Assembly: GCA_002162685.1 (NCBI GenBank)
Contig: MAAQ01000003.1
Location: 1-62,496 of the forward strand
Direction of reading: 5' to 3'
Length of the DNA: 62,496 nt
Source of the DNA: Flavobacteriales bacterium 33_180_T64
GTDB lineage: Bacteria > Bacteroidota > Bacteroidia > Flavobacteriales > Flavobacteriaceae
Numbering within the stretch: the stretch's first letter is position 1; the number at the start of each line of letters is the position of its first letter. The position numbers and the translations under genes are program-made. Of the stretch, positions 6,938 through 14,391 are shown one piece after another. The notes beneath the pieces are model-generated. The model was not told the DNA's origin and made no database searches. It saw only the letters and a list, made by a program, of their open reading frames with translations.

Positions 6938-8194
6938 ATGAAAAGATTAAAAGCAGGCGCATTACAGTTGGTCACTTTCATTATTGTAGTGATCGCATTG
7001 CTGCTATCTTCTTTTTTAATTTTAACTCATGTACATAAACAATTTAGACTACAAACCAGTCATGTTATTGAATCGGTAAGGTTAGTCGATCAAGGTGTTT
7101 TTTATACGCTATCTCAATCTAATAAAATTGCTGATACATTAACAATACCAGTATTTGATGAAGATTACAAGTCTTTAAAATCAAAGACAAGTTTTTGGGG
7201 TGTTTTTGAACAGGTATATGCTGAAGTGCAAATTAAAAATAAAACACTAAAAAAAACAGCATTAGTAGGTTCACAACAGACAAATCCTAAAACAGCTTTA
7301 TTTTTAAAAGATAATAATAGACCTTTAGTTATTGTTGGACATACCGAAATTAATGGACTTGCTTATTTGCCAAAACGAGGAATAAAATCTGGAAATATTT
7401 CTGGTCATTCTTATTATGGAACTCAGCATGTTAATGGAATAATAAAAGAAAGTCAAAAATTTCCTATGCTTGATGTTAGCTTACAAAAGCATATTAATGC
7501 ATTAGTTGAATTGCCTATCGGAAATCAAAAAGAGGTGGACTATTTAGATATAAATGCAAATAGAAAAACAGTCAATTCTTTTAGCACTAAGCTTAAGTTA
7601 GTATATAGCGATAAAACAATTGTGCTTTCTGAGATAGAACTTAGTGGTCATGTTATTATACAGTCTGATATCAAAATTATAGTAGAGGAGACGTCAAAGT
7701 TGGTTGATGTTATTTTGATAGCACCAAGCATTGAAATTAAAAAAAATGTAGAAGGTACATTTCAAGCATTTGCAACTAATAAGATTAGTGTTTCTGAAAA
7801 TGTAAAATTAGATTATCCATCTGCTTTAGTGTTATATGGAGATTATAAAAAGAACGACTTATATCAGGAGCATATTTTAGAGATTAATGCCAATACTCAA
7901 ATAAAAGGGAGTGTTTTATGCATAGGAAATACAACACCTGATAATTATGATAGTCAATTAAAAATCGATGCCAATGTTGTAATTGAAGGTGAAGTGTATT
8001 GTGAGCAAAATTTAGAATTAAAAGGTACAGTATATGGTTCAGTATATACCAATAATTTTATTGTAAAAGAAGGAGGGACAACGTATCAAAACCATTTGTA
8101 TAACGGTAAAGTTAATAGTAAAGAGTTAACTAAACACTATGTAGGATTAGTATTAGATAATAGACCTAAACAGATTATGAAATGGTTGTATTAA
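6938..8194 (+). CDS. GspK/PilX-like minor pilin-type protein with C-terminal bactofilin-like repeats
   Basis: The 418-residue product starts with KAG followed by ALQLVTFIIVVIALLL, a prepilin-like helix after Gly without a Glu at +5; lack of Glu5 is a trait of GspK-type minor pseudopilins. The long periplasmic part ends with regularly spaced hydrophobic turns (IKGSVLCIGN, VVIEGEVYCEQNLELKGTVYGSVYTNNFIV) resembling the beta-helix of polymer-forming bactofilins. It lies 2 bases after the GspC-like gene and overlaps the next by 13 bases. It may be the pilus tip or initiating subunit; the family assignment rests on the N-terminus and on context. Confidence 0.55.
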   Translation: MKRLKAGALQLVTFIIVVIALLLSSFLILTHVHKQFRLQTSHVIESVRLVDQGVFYTLSQSNKIADTLTIPVFDEDYKSLKSKTSFWGVFEQVYAEVQIKNKTLKKTALVGSQQTNPKTALFLKDNNRPLVIVGHTEINGLAYLPKRGIKSGNISGHSYYGTQHVNGIIKESQKFPMLDVSLQKHINALVELPIGNQKEVDYLDINANRKTVNSFSTKLKLVYSDKTIVLSEIELSGHVIIQSDIKIIVEETSKLVDVILIAPSIEIKKNVEGTFQAFATNKISVSENVKLDYPSALVLYGDYKKNDLYQEHILEINANTQIKGSVLCIGNTTPDNYDSQLKIDANVVIEGEVYCEQNLELKGTVYGSVYTNNFIVKEGGTTYQNHLYNGKVNSKELTKHYVGLVLDNRPKQIMKWLY

Positions 8195-8511
8195 AAAAAA
8201 TAAAAGGTTCTACGATAATGGAAACTTTGATTGCAACTGTATTAATCATTGTCATCTTCATGCTGTCTAGTATGATTTTAAACAATTTGTTTTCTAGCAC
8301 TATTAGAAATAACACAAGATTAATAACGTCTCATCTTAACGAATTAGAGTATTTATATCATAATGATAAATTATCAATTCCGTATCAAGATGATTATCAA
8401 GATTGGACGATTGCAATACTAAAAAAGAAGCAAGACAATTTAGATGTAATTCTATTTTCTGCTTATAATTTGACAACTAAAAAAACAGTAGAACTAATGA
8501 CTTATAAGTAA
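8182..8511 (+). CDS. Minor prepilin-like protein (GspI/PilV type)
   Basis: The 109-residue protein has a type III signal sequence: KIKG followed by STIMETLIATVLIIVIFML, with Gly at -1 and Glu at +5 of the expected prepilin peptidase site. The helix is followed by a short soluble domain (LNNLFSSTIRNNTRL onward). It overlaps the gene before by 13 bases and the gene after by 1 base. GspI-type minor pseudopilins are small in this way. A prepilin peptidase must be encoded elsewhere. Confidence 0.7.
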   Translation: MVVLKKIKGSTIMETLIATVLIIVIFMLSSMILNNLFSSTIRNNTRLITSHLNELEYLYHNDKLSIPYQDDYQDWTIAILKKKQDNLDVILFSAYNLTTKKTVELMTYK

Positions 8512-8969
8512 TGAAATTAAAAGTAGCAGCATATACTTTAAATGAAATGCTTATTGTAATTATCATTTCAAGTATTCTTATTGGTTTGGCCTTTACAGTA
8601 CTAACTCTTGTGCAACGTAATATGTGGGCAATACAAAAGAATTTGGAAGTTAATACTGAGCTTAATAGGCTTGAACAGTCATTATGGATTGATATAAATA
8701 AGTACAGTAATCTTTCATTTTTGAAATCTGAAGATAAATTAATTTTTAAATCTCAAATAGATTCAAGTGTCTACTATTTTAATTCTGATTTTATTACAAA
8801 AACTACAGATACATTTAATGTTAAGATAGAGCGTAAGCAGTTTTTTTTCAACGGAAATGAAACTTTTAAAGGAACTATTGATGCCTTCCGATTAGAATTA
8901 TCAAAAAAATATAGAAGTCAGCATTTATTTATTTTCAAGAGAAATGATGCAACACAATTTATGAATTAA
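8511..8969 (+). CDS. Minor prepilin-like protein (GspJ/PilW type)
   Basis: The 152-residue product begins MKLKVAAYTLNEMLIVIIIS. The pattern A-YTLNE places Glu at +5 and Ala, not Gly, at -1 of the processing site, a tolerated but less efficient variant. The hydrophobic helix is followed by an amphipathic stretch and a beta-rich domain as in GspJ/PilW. Start and stop overlap by single bases with both neighbours (TAATG junctions), showing tight coupling. Confidence 0.7.
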   Translation: MKLKVAAYTLNEMLIVIIISSILIGLAFTVLTLVQRNMWAIQKNLEVNTELNRLEQSLWIDINKYSNLSFLKSEDKLIFKSQIDSSVYYFNSDFITKTTDTFNVKIERKQFFFNGNETFKGTIDAFRLELSKKYRSQHLFIFKRNDATQFMN

Positions 8970-10105
8970 TGGGATTTCAATTAGATAATATACAGCAAAA
9001 TAAAGCGGTCGTTAAAAGCGATGATAAAACAATAGAGTCGATTTTAAAAAAGGAGATTATTCTTTTTAAGAAGCCCTTGTCTAATAAAATAAAAGAAGAT
9101 TTTTATAGTGAACTTAGTGTTTTACTTAATGCAGGAATAAATTTAAAACAAGCATTAGAGCTAATTGTGAGTTCACAAAAAAATAAGAAGACAAAAATGA
9201 TTTTAGAAGCGATATTAATCGCTATTGTTCAAGGTCAGAGTTTTTCTGAAGCCATACAATCCCATAAAGAATTTTCAGATTATGAATACCATTCTATAAA
9301 AATAGGAGAGGAGACAGGGACAACATCAAAAATAACAGAACAACTAGGTGAGTTTTATTTCAAAAAAAATGAACAGCGTAGGCAACTTATAAATGCACTT
9401 ACATATCCTATTATTATATTAAGTACAGCAATATTAGTTGTGATTTTTATGCTTCAGTTTGTCGTACCAATGTTTGAAGATATTTTTAAGCAGCAAAATG
9501 TTGAATTGCCTGGTATTACTTTATTTGTAGTTAAATTATCTAATGGTATTCAGACCTATGGTTGGGTAATCATTTTACTTATTATAAGTAGCATCATTTT
9601 AAATTCATTGGTAAAAAATAAAATATGGTACAAGCGTATAAAAGATAATTTTGTAACTAAAATACCCTTTGTAGGGAAGTTTCTTAAAACGGTGTATTTA
9701 TCTCAATTCACACAATCAATGATGCTTTTAACGGCATCTAAAGTTCCTGTTGTCGATAGTATTAATCTGGTAAAAAAAATGATTGATTTTTATCCGCTCT
9801 CAAATGCATTAGAAGATGTAGAAAAACAAATAATACAAGGCGAATCTTTAAGTATATCACTTAGTAAACATCAGTTGTTTGATGATAGAATGATTACTTT
9901 AATTAAAGTGTCTGAAGAAACAAATCAAACAGAATATATTTTTGCTAAGCTCAATACATTATACAATACAAAAGTTCAAAACAGATCTAAAATGCTATCA
10001 ACGTTATTGGAACCTTTTATAATTATTTTTATTGGGATATTTGTTGGTTTTATTTTAATAGCCATGTATTTACCAATGTTTAAATTGAGTAGTATTATTG
10101 GATAA
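8969..10105 (+). CDS. Type II secretion/type IV pilus platform protein GspF/PilC family
   Basis: The 378-residue protein has the duplicated T2SSF cytoplasmic domain: first copy about 45-145 (LLNAGINLKQALELI, KIGEETGTTSKITEQL), second about 245-345 (LLTASKVPVVDSINLV, LIKVSEETNQTEYIF). Membrane helices lie at about 148-170, 195-215 and 347-370. GspF/PilC anchors the assembly ATPase and extracts pilins from the membrane. It is the last gene of the operon; the ATPase (GspE/PilB) is not in this window. It converges on bshB1 with a 9-base gap and no clear terminator. Confidence 0.88.
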   Translation: MGFQLDNIQQNKAVVKSDDKTIESILKKEIILFKKPLSNKIKEDFYSELSVLLNAGINLKQALELIVSSQKNKKTKMILEAILIAIVQGQSFSEAIQSHKEFSDYEYHSIKIGEETGTTSKITEQLGEFYFKKNEQRRQLINALTYPIIILSTAILVVIFMLQFVVPMFEDIFKQQNVELPGITLFVVKLSNGIQTYGWVIILLIISSIILNSLVKNKIWYKRIKDNFVTKIPFVGKFLKTVYLSQFTQSMMLLTASKVPVVDSINLVKKMIDFYPLSNALEDVEKQIIQGESLSISLSKHQLFDDRMITLIKVSEETNQTEYIFAKLNTLYNTKVQNRSKMLSTLLEPFIIIFIGIFVGFILIAMYLPMFKLSSIIG

Positions 10106-10114
10106 GATCATTGG

Positions 10115-10831
10115 TTAATCTAATTGAAAAAAGTCTCGAACGCCTATGTATTTGTTAACCGTAAATCCTTCAGCAAATTTTGTATTGATTTGCCTTCCAT
10201 AAATAGAATTGGTACTTTTTATTTGATCTATTAAGCCCGAAATTGAATTTGGGTTTGTATTGTTTGGATCTTTGAACTGTGATTTATAAGCTAAAATTGA
10301 TTCTATTTTTCTAGCCATAACATCTGTTATATCAATCACAAAATCGGGTTCAATAAAAAAATCTTGCACATAATTATATACAAATTCCGATCGCCATTTA
10401 TTTTGTGGTTTGCCATGTAGAGAGGTCTTAATATTTTTTAAACCCGATAAAAAATTTGCATCATTTACTAGTTTGGCTGTATTTGCATGATCTGGATGCC
10501 GATCATGAATGGCATTACTTAAAATAATCTCAGGTTGATATTTTCTTATAGACTCAATAATTTTTATGCGACTTGATTCGTCGTTTTTTATAGCGCCATC
10601 TTTTAAACCCAATTGTTCGCGATGTGAAATACCTAATATTTCCGCAGCTTTAGTGGCTTCTTGTATTCTCATTTCCGCAGAACCATAAGTTCCCATTTCA
10701 CCAACTGTTAAATCTACGATAGCTACTTTTTTACCCATTGCTATATGTTTTACTATAGCGCCTGAAATGGCACACTCTACATCATCAGGATGAGCACCAA
10801 AAGCTAGAATATCTACTTTATAACTTTTCAT
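10115..10831 (-). CDS. bshB1: Bacillithiol biosynthesis N-acetyl-glucosaminyl-malate deacetylase BshB1
   Basis: This 238-residue LmbE/PIG-L family zinc enzyme removes the acetyl group from GlcNAc-malate, the second step of bacillithiol synthesis. The zinc and catalytic motifs AHPDDVE (13-19) and DRHPDH (110-115) are intact, and VDLTVGEMGTYGS is typical of BshB1. I choose the ATG at 10831 (MKSYKVDILAFG) instead of a TTG five codons upstream. It overlaps the end of the PPOX gene by 14 bases, implying translational coupling. bshA and bshC are not in this window. The product makes the low-molecular-weight thiol used in redox defence. Confidence 0.92.
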   Translation of the reverse strand: MKSYKVDILAFGAHPDDVECAISGAIVKHIAMGKKVAIVDLTVGEMGTYGSAEMRIQEATKAAEILGISHREQLGLKDGAIKNDESSRIKIIESIRKYQPEIILSNAIHDRHPDHANTAKLVNDANFLSGLKNIKTSLHGKPQNKWRSEFVYNYVQDFFIEPDFVIDITDVMARKIESILAYKSQFKDPNNTNPNSISGLIDQIKSTNSIYGRQINTKFAEGFTVNKYIGVRDFFQLD

Positions 10832-11432
10832 TTTTAAGTGTTTCAATTTGAGATTCTAATTCTGCGATATAGTTTAACTGAGGTTTAAAAATGGCTTCAA
10901 TCTCTTTTACAGTATATCTTGGTGTAATGTGTTGTGGGCAATTCCAATCATAAGCTTCGATATGAAATATCATCATACGTTCGGGTTTAAATTTGTAGTT
11001 TTCTAAATCAAGAGTTTTATATAGTTCTGGTTCGTTTTTTAATTCAATGATTTCAGATGTAGCAAAAATTTTAAGACGCGTTCTCGTTGGATAATCTATC
11101 ATAATAAGCGATACATTGTTATTGGTTGCCATATTGCCAACACTAACATATTGTTTATTTCCTATGAAATCGATAAAGCCAATACGTTTAGAATCTATTA
11201 CTTTTAAAAAGCCTTTTGGACCACCACGATGTTGTACATATGGAAACTCTTTTTCTCCAATTGATGCTAAATAAAAACTATCACGATTTTGAATAAATGT
11301 AACTTCGTTTATGGTTAATCCGTCAACGGATGTATTGTTCTCCATGCGTTCATAAGCCTTACGACTTCCATGTTTTTCTTGTAATCGTTTAACAGCATCT
11401 GTAAAAGCTATTTCTGCAAAGTTTTTGGCCAT
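10818..11432 (-). CDS. Pyridoxamine-5'-phosphate-oxidase-like flavoprotein (PPOX family)
   Basis: The 204-residue protein carries the split-barrel FMN-binding fold: FYLASIGEKEFPYVQHRGGPKGFLKV, then IGFIDFIGNKQYVSVGN and LIMIDYPTRTRLKIFA. The QHRGG motif and the late RYTVKEI segment are typical of a PPOX subfamily often called pyridoxamine 5'-phosphate oxidase-like. Such proteins bind FMN or F420-like cofactors and act in detoxification; real PNPOx activity should not be assumed. It is co-transcribed with bshB1, which fits a redox-defence unit. A 12-bp inverted repeat lies just upstream (11457-11505). Confidence 0.85.
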   Translation of the reverse strand: MAKNFAEIAFTDAVKRLQEKHGSRKAYERMENNTSVDGLTINEVTFIQNRDSFYLASIGEKEFPYVQHRGGPKGFLKVIDSKRIGFIDFIGNKQYVSVGNMATNNNVSLIMIDYPTRTRLKIFATSEIIELKNEPELYKTLDLENYKFKPERMMIFHIEAYDWNCPQHITPRYTVKEIEAIFKPQLNYIAELESQIETLKNEKL

Positions 11433-11456
11433 AATAATAGTTCTTGTTTTTAAATA

Positions 11457-11505
11457 ACCAGCTTAAGTATTGAATTGCTATTAATCTTTAATGACTTAAG
11501 CTGGT
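11457..11505. terminator. Long inverted repeat between hydrolase and PPOX genes
   Basis: ACCAGCTTAAGT (11457-11468) and ACTTAAGCTGGT (11494-11505) are a perfect 12-bp inverted repeat with a 25-base spacer. It sits 16 bases after the hydrolase stop and 24 bases before the PPOX start, both on the reverse strand. There is no T-run, so it may be a weak terminator, a processing hairpin or an operator. Confidence 0.5.
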
Positions 11506-11521
11506 CGTATTTAATTTGCTT

Positions 11522-12508
11522 TTATTTAATGTTATTTTTATTTAAAAACTTCAGAATATAATTTGCAATTTCAGCTCCTTTTTCTTCTAAGGCGAAATGA
11601 CCTGTATCTAATAAATGAAACTCTAAATTTTTCAAATCTCTTTTGTAAGGATATGCACCATCTGCAGGGAATATATAATCATTCTTTCCCCAAACAATTA
11701 GCGTAGGAGGCTGGTGATCTCTAAAATATTGTTGCCATTCTGGATATAAAGGCACATTCGTTCTATAATCATAAAACATAGCCAATTGAATGTCATTATT
11801 TTCTTCTCTTGTTAAATGCTGTAAATCTATAGTCCAGTTGTCTGGGCTTATTTTAGATGCATCTTGCACGCCATGTGTATATTGCCATTTTAAACCGTCA
11901 ATAGTATGAAATCCTTCTAATGGTTTTCCGTTTTCTGGCGTATATTCATTCCAGTATTTTTTAATAGGAATCCAGAAATCTTTTAAACCTTCATCATAAG
12001 CATTTCCATTTTGAATGATTAATGATTCTACACGTTCTGGATACTTTGCAGCGATTCTAAATCCTATAGGAGCTCCATAATCCATTAAATAAATACTGTA
12101 TTTTGTAATCTTTAATTCATTTAGAAATCCTTCTACAATGTTTGACATATTATCAAATGTGTAGTCGAAATCTTTAATTGAAGGTTGGTCACTTCTACCA
12201 AAACCAGGGTAATCTGGCGCTAAAACATGATATTGTACAGACAAGTCTGTTATTAGATTTCGAAACATATGTGATGATGTCGGGTAACCATGTAATAATA
12301 ATAGTGTTGGTTTGTTTACATCTCCAGCTTCACGATAAAAAATGTTAACACCATTTACGGTTATATTTTTGTGAAATGTTGGTGCAGTTTCAATCATTGT
12401 TAGCGTGTCTTTTGTTTCAGCCTTTGATGTTTTAAAAGAGAATAAGCTAATTGAAAGTAGTGCTAATAAAGTGATACTAAATACTGATTTTAAAATTTGT
12501 GTTTTCAT
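11522..12508 (-). CDS. Exported alpha/beta hydrolase of the haloalkane dehalogenase/epoxide hydrolase type
   Basis: The 328-residue protein has an N-terminal signal or anchor (hydrophobic 8-24). The alpha/beta hydrolase fold shows the oxyanion motif HGYPTSSH (73-80), nucleophile Asp143 in LMDYGAP, charge-relay Asp277 in WGKNDYIFP and His304 in DTGHFALEE. An Asp nucleophile is the hallmark of haloalkane dehalogenases, fluoroacetate dehalogenases and epoxide hydrolases, as opposed to Ser in esterases. Export of such an enzyme is unusual but seen in Bacteroidetes. A palindrome identical to the proposed TetR operator lies upstream at 12657 and another inside the coding region at 12237. The natural substrate is unknown. 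Confidence 0.85.
   Translation of the reverse strand: MKTQILKSVFSITLLALLSISLFSFKTSKAETKDTLTMIETAPTFHKNITVNGVNIFYREAGDVNKPTLLLLHGYPTSSHMFRNLITDLSVQYHVLAPDYPGFGRSDQPSIKDFDYTFDNMSNIVEGFLNELKITKYSIYLMDYGAPIGFRIAAKYPERVESLIIQNGNAYDEGLKDFWIPIKKYWNEYTPENGKPLEGFHTIDGLKWQYTHGVQDASKISPDNWTIDLQHLTREENNDIQLAMFYDYRTNVPLYPEWQQYFRDHQPPTLIVWGKNDYIFPADGAYPYKRDLKNLEFHLLDTGHFALEEKGAEIANYILKFLNKNNIK
12237..12250. promoter_or_regulatory. TetR-type palindrome inside the hydrolase gene
   Basis: ACAGACAAGTCTGT, a perfect 14-bp palindrome identical to those at 12657 and 13110. It lies about 260 bases inside the coding region and could be a secondary operator or a coincidence of codon choice. Confidence 0.35.
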
Positions 12509-12656
12509 AATGTTTAATTTAATTGTTGTTGATTTATTGTTTTAATACGATAAGATGATCTTAACTGTAACGTCTTTTACTATTCCATTTGGAATGCATT
12601 GTTTCTTTTGTTTTCATTATTTTAGTACTTATTAAGTGTTGATTTGAATATTACAT

Positions 12657-12670
12657 ACAGACAAGTCTGT
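12657..12670. promoter_or_regulatory. TetR-type operator upstream of the hydrolase
   Basis: ACAGACAAGTCTGT, a perfect palindrome between the DUF1348 stop and the hydrolase start, 148 bases upstream of the hydrolase ATG. Confidence 0.7.
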
Positions 12671-12682
12671 TTTTAAAAATTG

Positions 12683-13093
12683 TTATTTTAATGTTCTTTC
12701 TGAGGCTTTAATTTTAATATCATTAGCACTCATATCTCTAATTTTCATTAAGCCTTCGTTGTCAAATTCCCAATGTTCGTTTCCGTGAGTTCGCATCCAT
12801 TGACCAGTTTTAAGTTCTTGCCACTCATATTCAAAACGAACAGATATTCTATTATTTGTAAAGGACCATAAATGTTTTTTCAATTTATAGTGTTGTTCTT
12901 GTATCCATTTATTACTTAAAAATGTTTTTATTGCTTCTCTTCCAGTTATAAATTTGTCTCTATTTCTCCATTGTGAATCTATACTGTATGCTAAAGATAC
13001 TTTTGCTGGGTTTTTACTATTCCATGCATCTTCTGCTAGTTGTACCTTTTCTTTTGCAGTTTCTAAAGTAAAGGGGGGTATTATTTTTTTCAT
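12683..13093 (-). CDS. DUF1348 (NTF2-like, SnoaL superfamily) protein
   Basis: The 136-residue protein matches the DUF1348 family: PPFTLETAKEKVQLAEDAWN, VSLAYSIDSQWRNRDKFITG, RFEYEWQ, WMRTHGNEHWEFDNEG. It is a small cone-shaped alpha+beta fold of the NTF2-like superfamily; members often sit beside oxidoreductases and TetR regulators, but no reaction is established. I use the internal ATG at 13093 (MKKIIPPF) because the longer start would place its first codons into the operator at 13110-13123. It is probably repressed by the TetR protein encoded upstream. Confidence 0.85.
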   Translation of the reverse strand: MKKIIPPFTLETAKEKVQLAEDAWNSKNPAKVSLAYSIDSQWRNRDKFITGREAIKTFLSNKWIQEQHYKLKKHLWSFTNNRISVRFEYEWQELKTGQWMRTHGNEHWEFDNEGLMKIRDMSANDIKIKASERTLK

Positions 13094-13109
13094 GATTTTA
13101 TATTTCAAT

Positions 13110-13123
13110 ACAGACAAGTCTGT
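13110..13123. promoter_or_regulatory. TetR-type operator upstream of the DUF1348 gene
   Basis: ACAGACAAGTCTGT, identical to the sites at 12237 and 12657, 17 bases upstream of the DUF1348 ATG. Confidence 0.75.
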
Positions 13124-13162
13124 TTTTTTTTGAATAAAGATAGATTCTTATTTTACTAATAT

Positions 13163-13729
13163 TTATTTATAATTTAATAAACTTTCACAGGCTTTTTTTG
13201 CGGCATCAATTGGCCAACAGTTTTTTTGTATTTGAGACAGGATTATTGCACCTTCAATTAATATCAATACCTGATCTCCTAAGTCTTGTGCTTCTTCAGT
13301 AGTATAAAGGTTACCTTCTTCTAATTTTTGTCTTAACCAACGACGCAATTCATTTTTATGATAAATAGCTTGATCTTTAATTTTATCATGTTCAGAAGGT
13401 AAATCTGTAATAATATTTTGCCATCCGCAACCTCTAAAGTCTACTTCAGTTAACCATTCTATTAGGTAATCAAAGCATCCTAAAACTTTATCCTTGGGAG
13501 TCTTCCCTTTAGAAGCACAAGCTTCTAATTTCCCCATCCACATATAATGTCTCGCTACTAAATATTCAACAGCAATAGCTTCTTTTGATCTAAAATGTTG
13601 GTACATGCTTGCTTTTGCAACACCAGCTTCAGCTATTATTTGATTGATCCCAGTTTGATTATAACCTTGGGTATAAAATAAATCTGATGCCGTTTCTATA
13701 ATACGTTCTCTAACACTTTGCTTTTTCAT
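13163..13729 (-). CDS. TetR/AcrR-family repressor
   Basis: The 188-residue protein has a classical TetR N-terminal DNA-binding domain: RERIIETASDLFYTQGY, then GINQIIAEAGVAKASMYQHF with the HTH at about 27-46, and a helical ligand domain with RGCGWQNII. This type is close to the LmrA/YxaF-like TetR branch, whose members regulate adjacent detoxification genes. The ATG at 13729 is chosen because the longer frame would start inside the operator at 13760-13773. The same palindrome in front of this gene, the DUF1348 gene and the hydrolase suggests autorepression and control of the block. The inducer is unknown. Confidence 0.88.
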   Translation of the reverse strand: MKKQSVRERIIETASDLFYTQGYNQTGINQIIAEAGVAKASMYQHFRSKEAIAVEYLVARHYMWMGKLEACASKGKTPKDKVLGCFDYLIEWLTEVDFRGCGWQNIITDLPSEHDKIKDQAIYHKNELRRWLRQKLEEGNLYTTEEAQDLGDQVLILIEGAIILSQIQKNCWPIDAAKKACESLLNYK

Positions 13730-13759
13730 GGTACAAATATATAATCGTTTTTCAAAATA

Positions 13760-13773
13760 ACAGACAGGTCTGT
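13760..13773. promoter_or_regulatory. TetR-type operator upstream of its own gene
   Basis: ACAGACAGGTCTGT: differs from the other three copies only at one central base. It lies 30 bases upstream of the TetR ATG, fitting autoregulation. Confidence 0.75.
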
Positions 13774-13893
13774 ATGTTTTTAACATTAGTTTAACATTTT
13801 GATTAAATAGTGTTTTGAGTTTTCATTCTTGAGAGTTTTCTAATTCATTATAGGTTTGAATGTTTATATGAAGTTATAAATCCTTAGGTTTTA

Positions 13894-13901
13894 TATTTTT
13901 G
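13894..13901 (+). promoter_or_regulatory. Bacteroidetes -7 box for the TrmH-type gene
   Basis: TATTTTTG fits TAnnTTTG; the ATG follows only 4 bases after the box, so the transcript would have almost no leader. Confidence 0.6.
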
Positions 13902-13905
13902 CAGT

Positions 13906-14364
13906 ATGATAAATAACTTCGAAAATGAATTCTTTGGAATAGGCATTCAAAATGGTAAAACACCTGAGAATTTAGGTGTGCTTTGGCGTTCGGCACAAAA
14001 CCTTGGTGCTAGTTTTATTTTTACTATCGGAAATAGATATGCTAAACAATCTAGTGATACACATAATGCTGTAAAGTCAATGCCTTATTTTCACTATGAT
14101 AATTTTGAAGCGTTTTATGAAAATTTACCTAAAGGCGCTCGAATTGTTGGTGTTGAACTTACAGAAGAAGCTGAAGATTTAGAAATCTTTCATCACCCAA
14201 GACGTTGTGTGTATTTGCTAGGAGCTGAAGATCACGGCTTAACAAGTCAAGCGATGGAGAAAAGTCATTTTTTGATAAAATTTAAATCACAATTAAGTCT
14301 TAATGTATCTGTTGCGGGAAGTATTGTGATGTATGATAGAGGAATAAACAAACCAAGGTCGTAA
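13906..14364 (+). CDS. TrmH/SpoU-family RNA 2'-O-methyltransferase
   Basis: The 152-residue SPOUT-class protein shows NGKTPENLGVLWRSAQNLGA (motif 1, Asn and Arg for RNA/SAM), VYLLGAEDHGL (motif 2) and SLNVSVAGSIVMYDR (motif 3, the knot loop binding S-adenosylmethionine). It methylates ribose in tRNA or rRNA; the short length without an N-terminal substrate domain is like TrmL or other minimal members, and the target cannot be assigned. The era promoter overlaps its stop codon. Confidence 0.85.
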   Translation: MINNFENEFFGIGIQNGKTPENLGVLWRSAQNLGASFIFTIGNRYAKQSSDTHNAVKSMPYFHYDNFEAFYENLPKGARIVGVELTEEAEDLEIFHHPRRCVYLLGAEDHGLTSQAMEKSHFLIKFKSQLSLNVSVAGSIVMYDRGINKPRS

Positions 14365-14369
14365 CTTTG
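14362..14369 (+). promoter_or_regulatory. -7 box for era, overlapping the preceding stop codon
   Basis: TAACTTTG matches TAnnTTTG; its TAA is the stop codon of the methyltransferase gene. era begins 22 bases downstream. Confidence 0.55.
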
Positions 14370-14391
14370 TAGCCTATTTAAATTGAATACT

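Noticed and set aside
10832-10846. TTG start of bshB1 five codons upstream
   Set aside because: The ATG at 10831 gives the usual start and a smaller overlap with the PPOX gene.
13730-13786. Longer start of the TetR gene
   Set aside because: It would place the first codons over the operator at 13760-13773; the internal ATG gives the normal TetR N-terminus.
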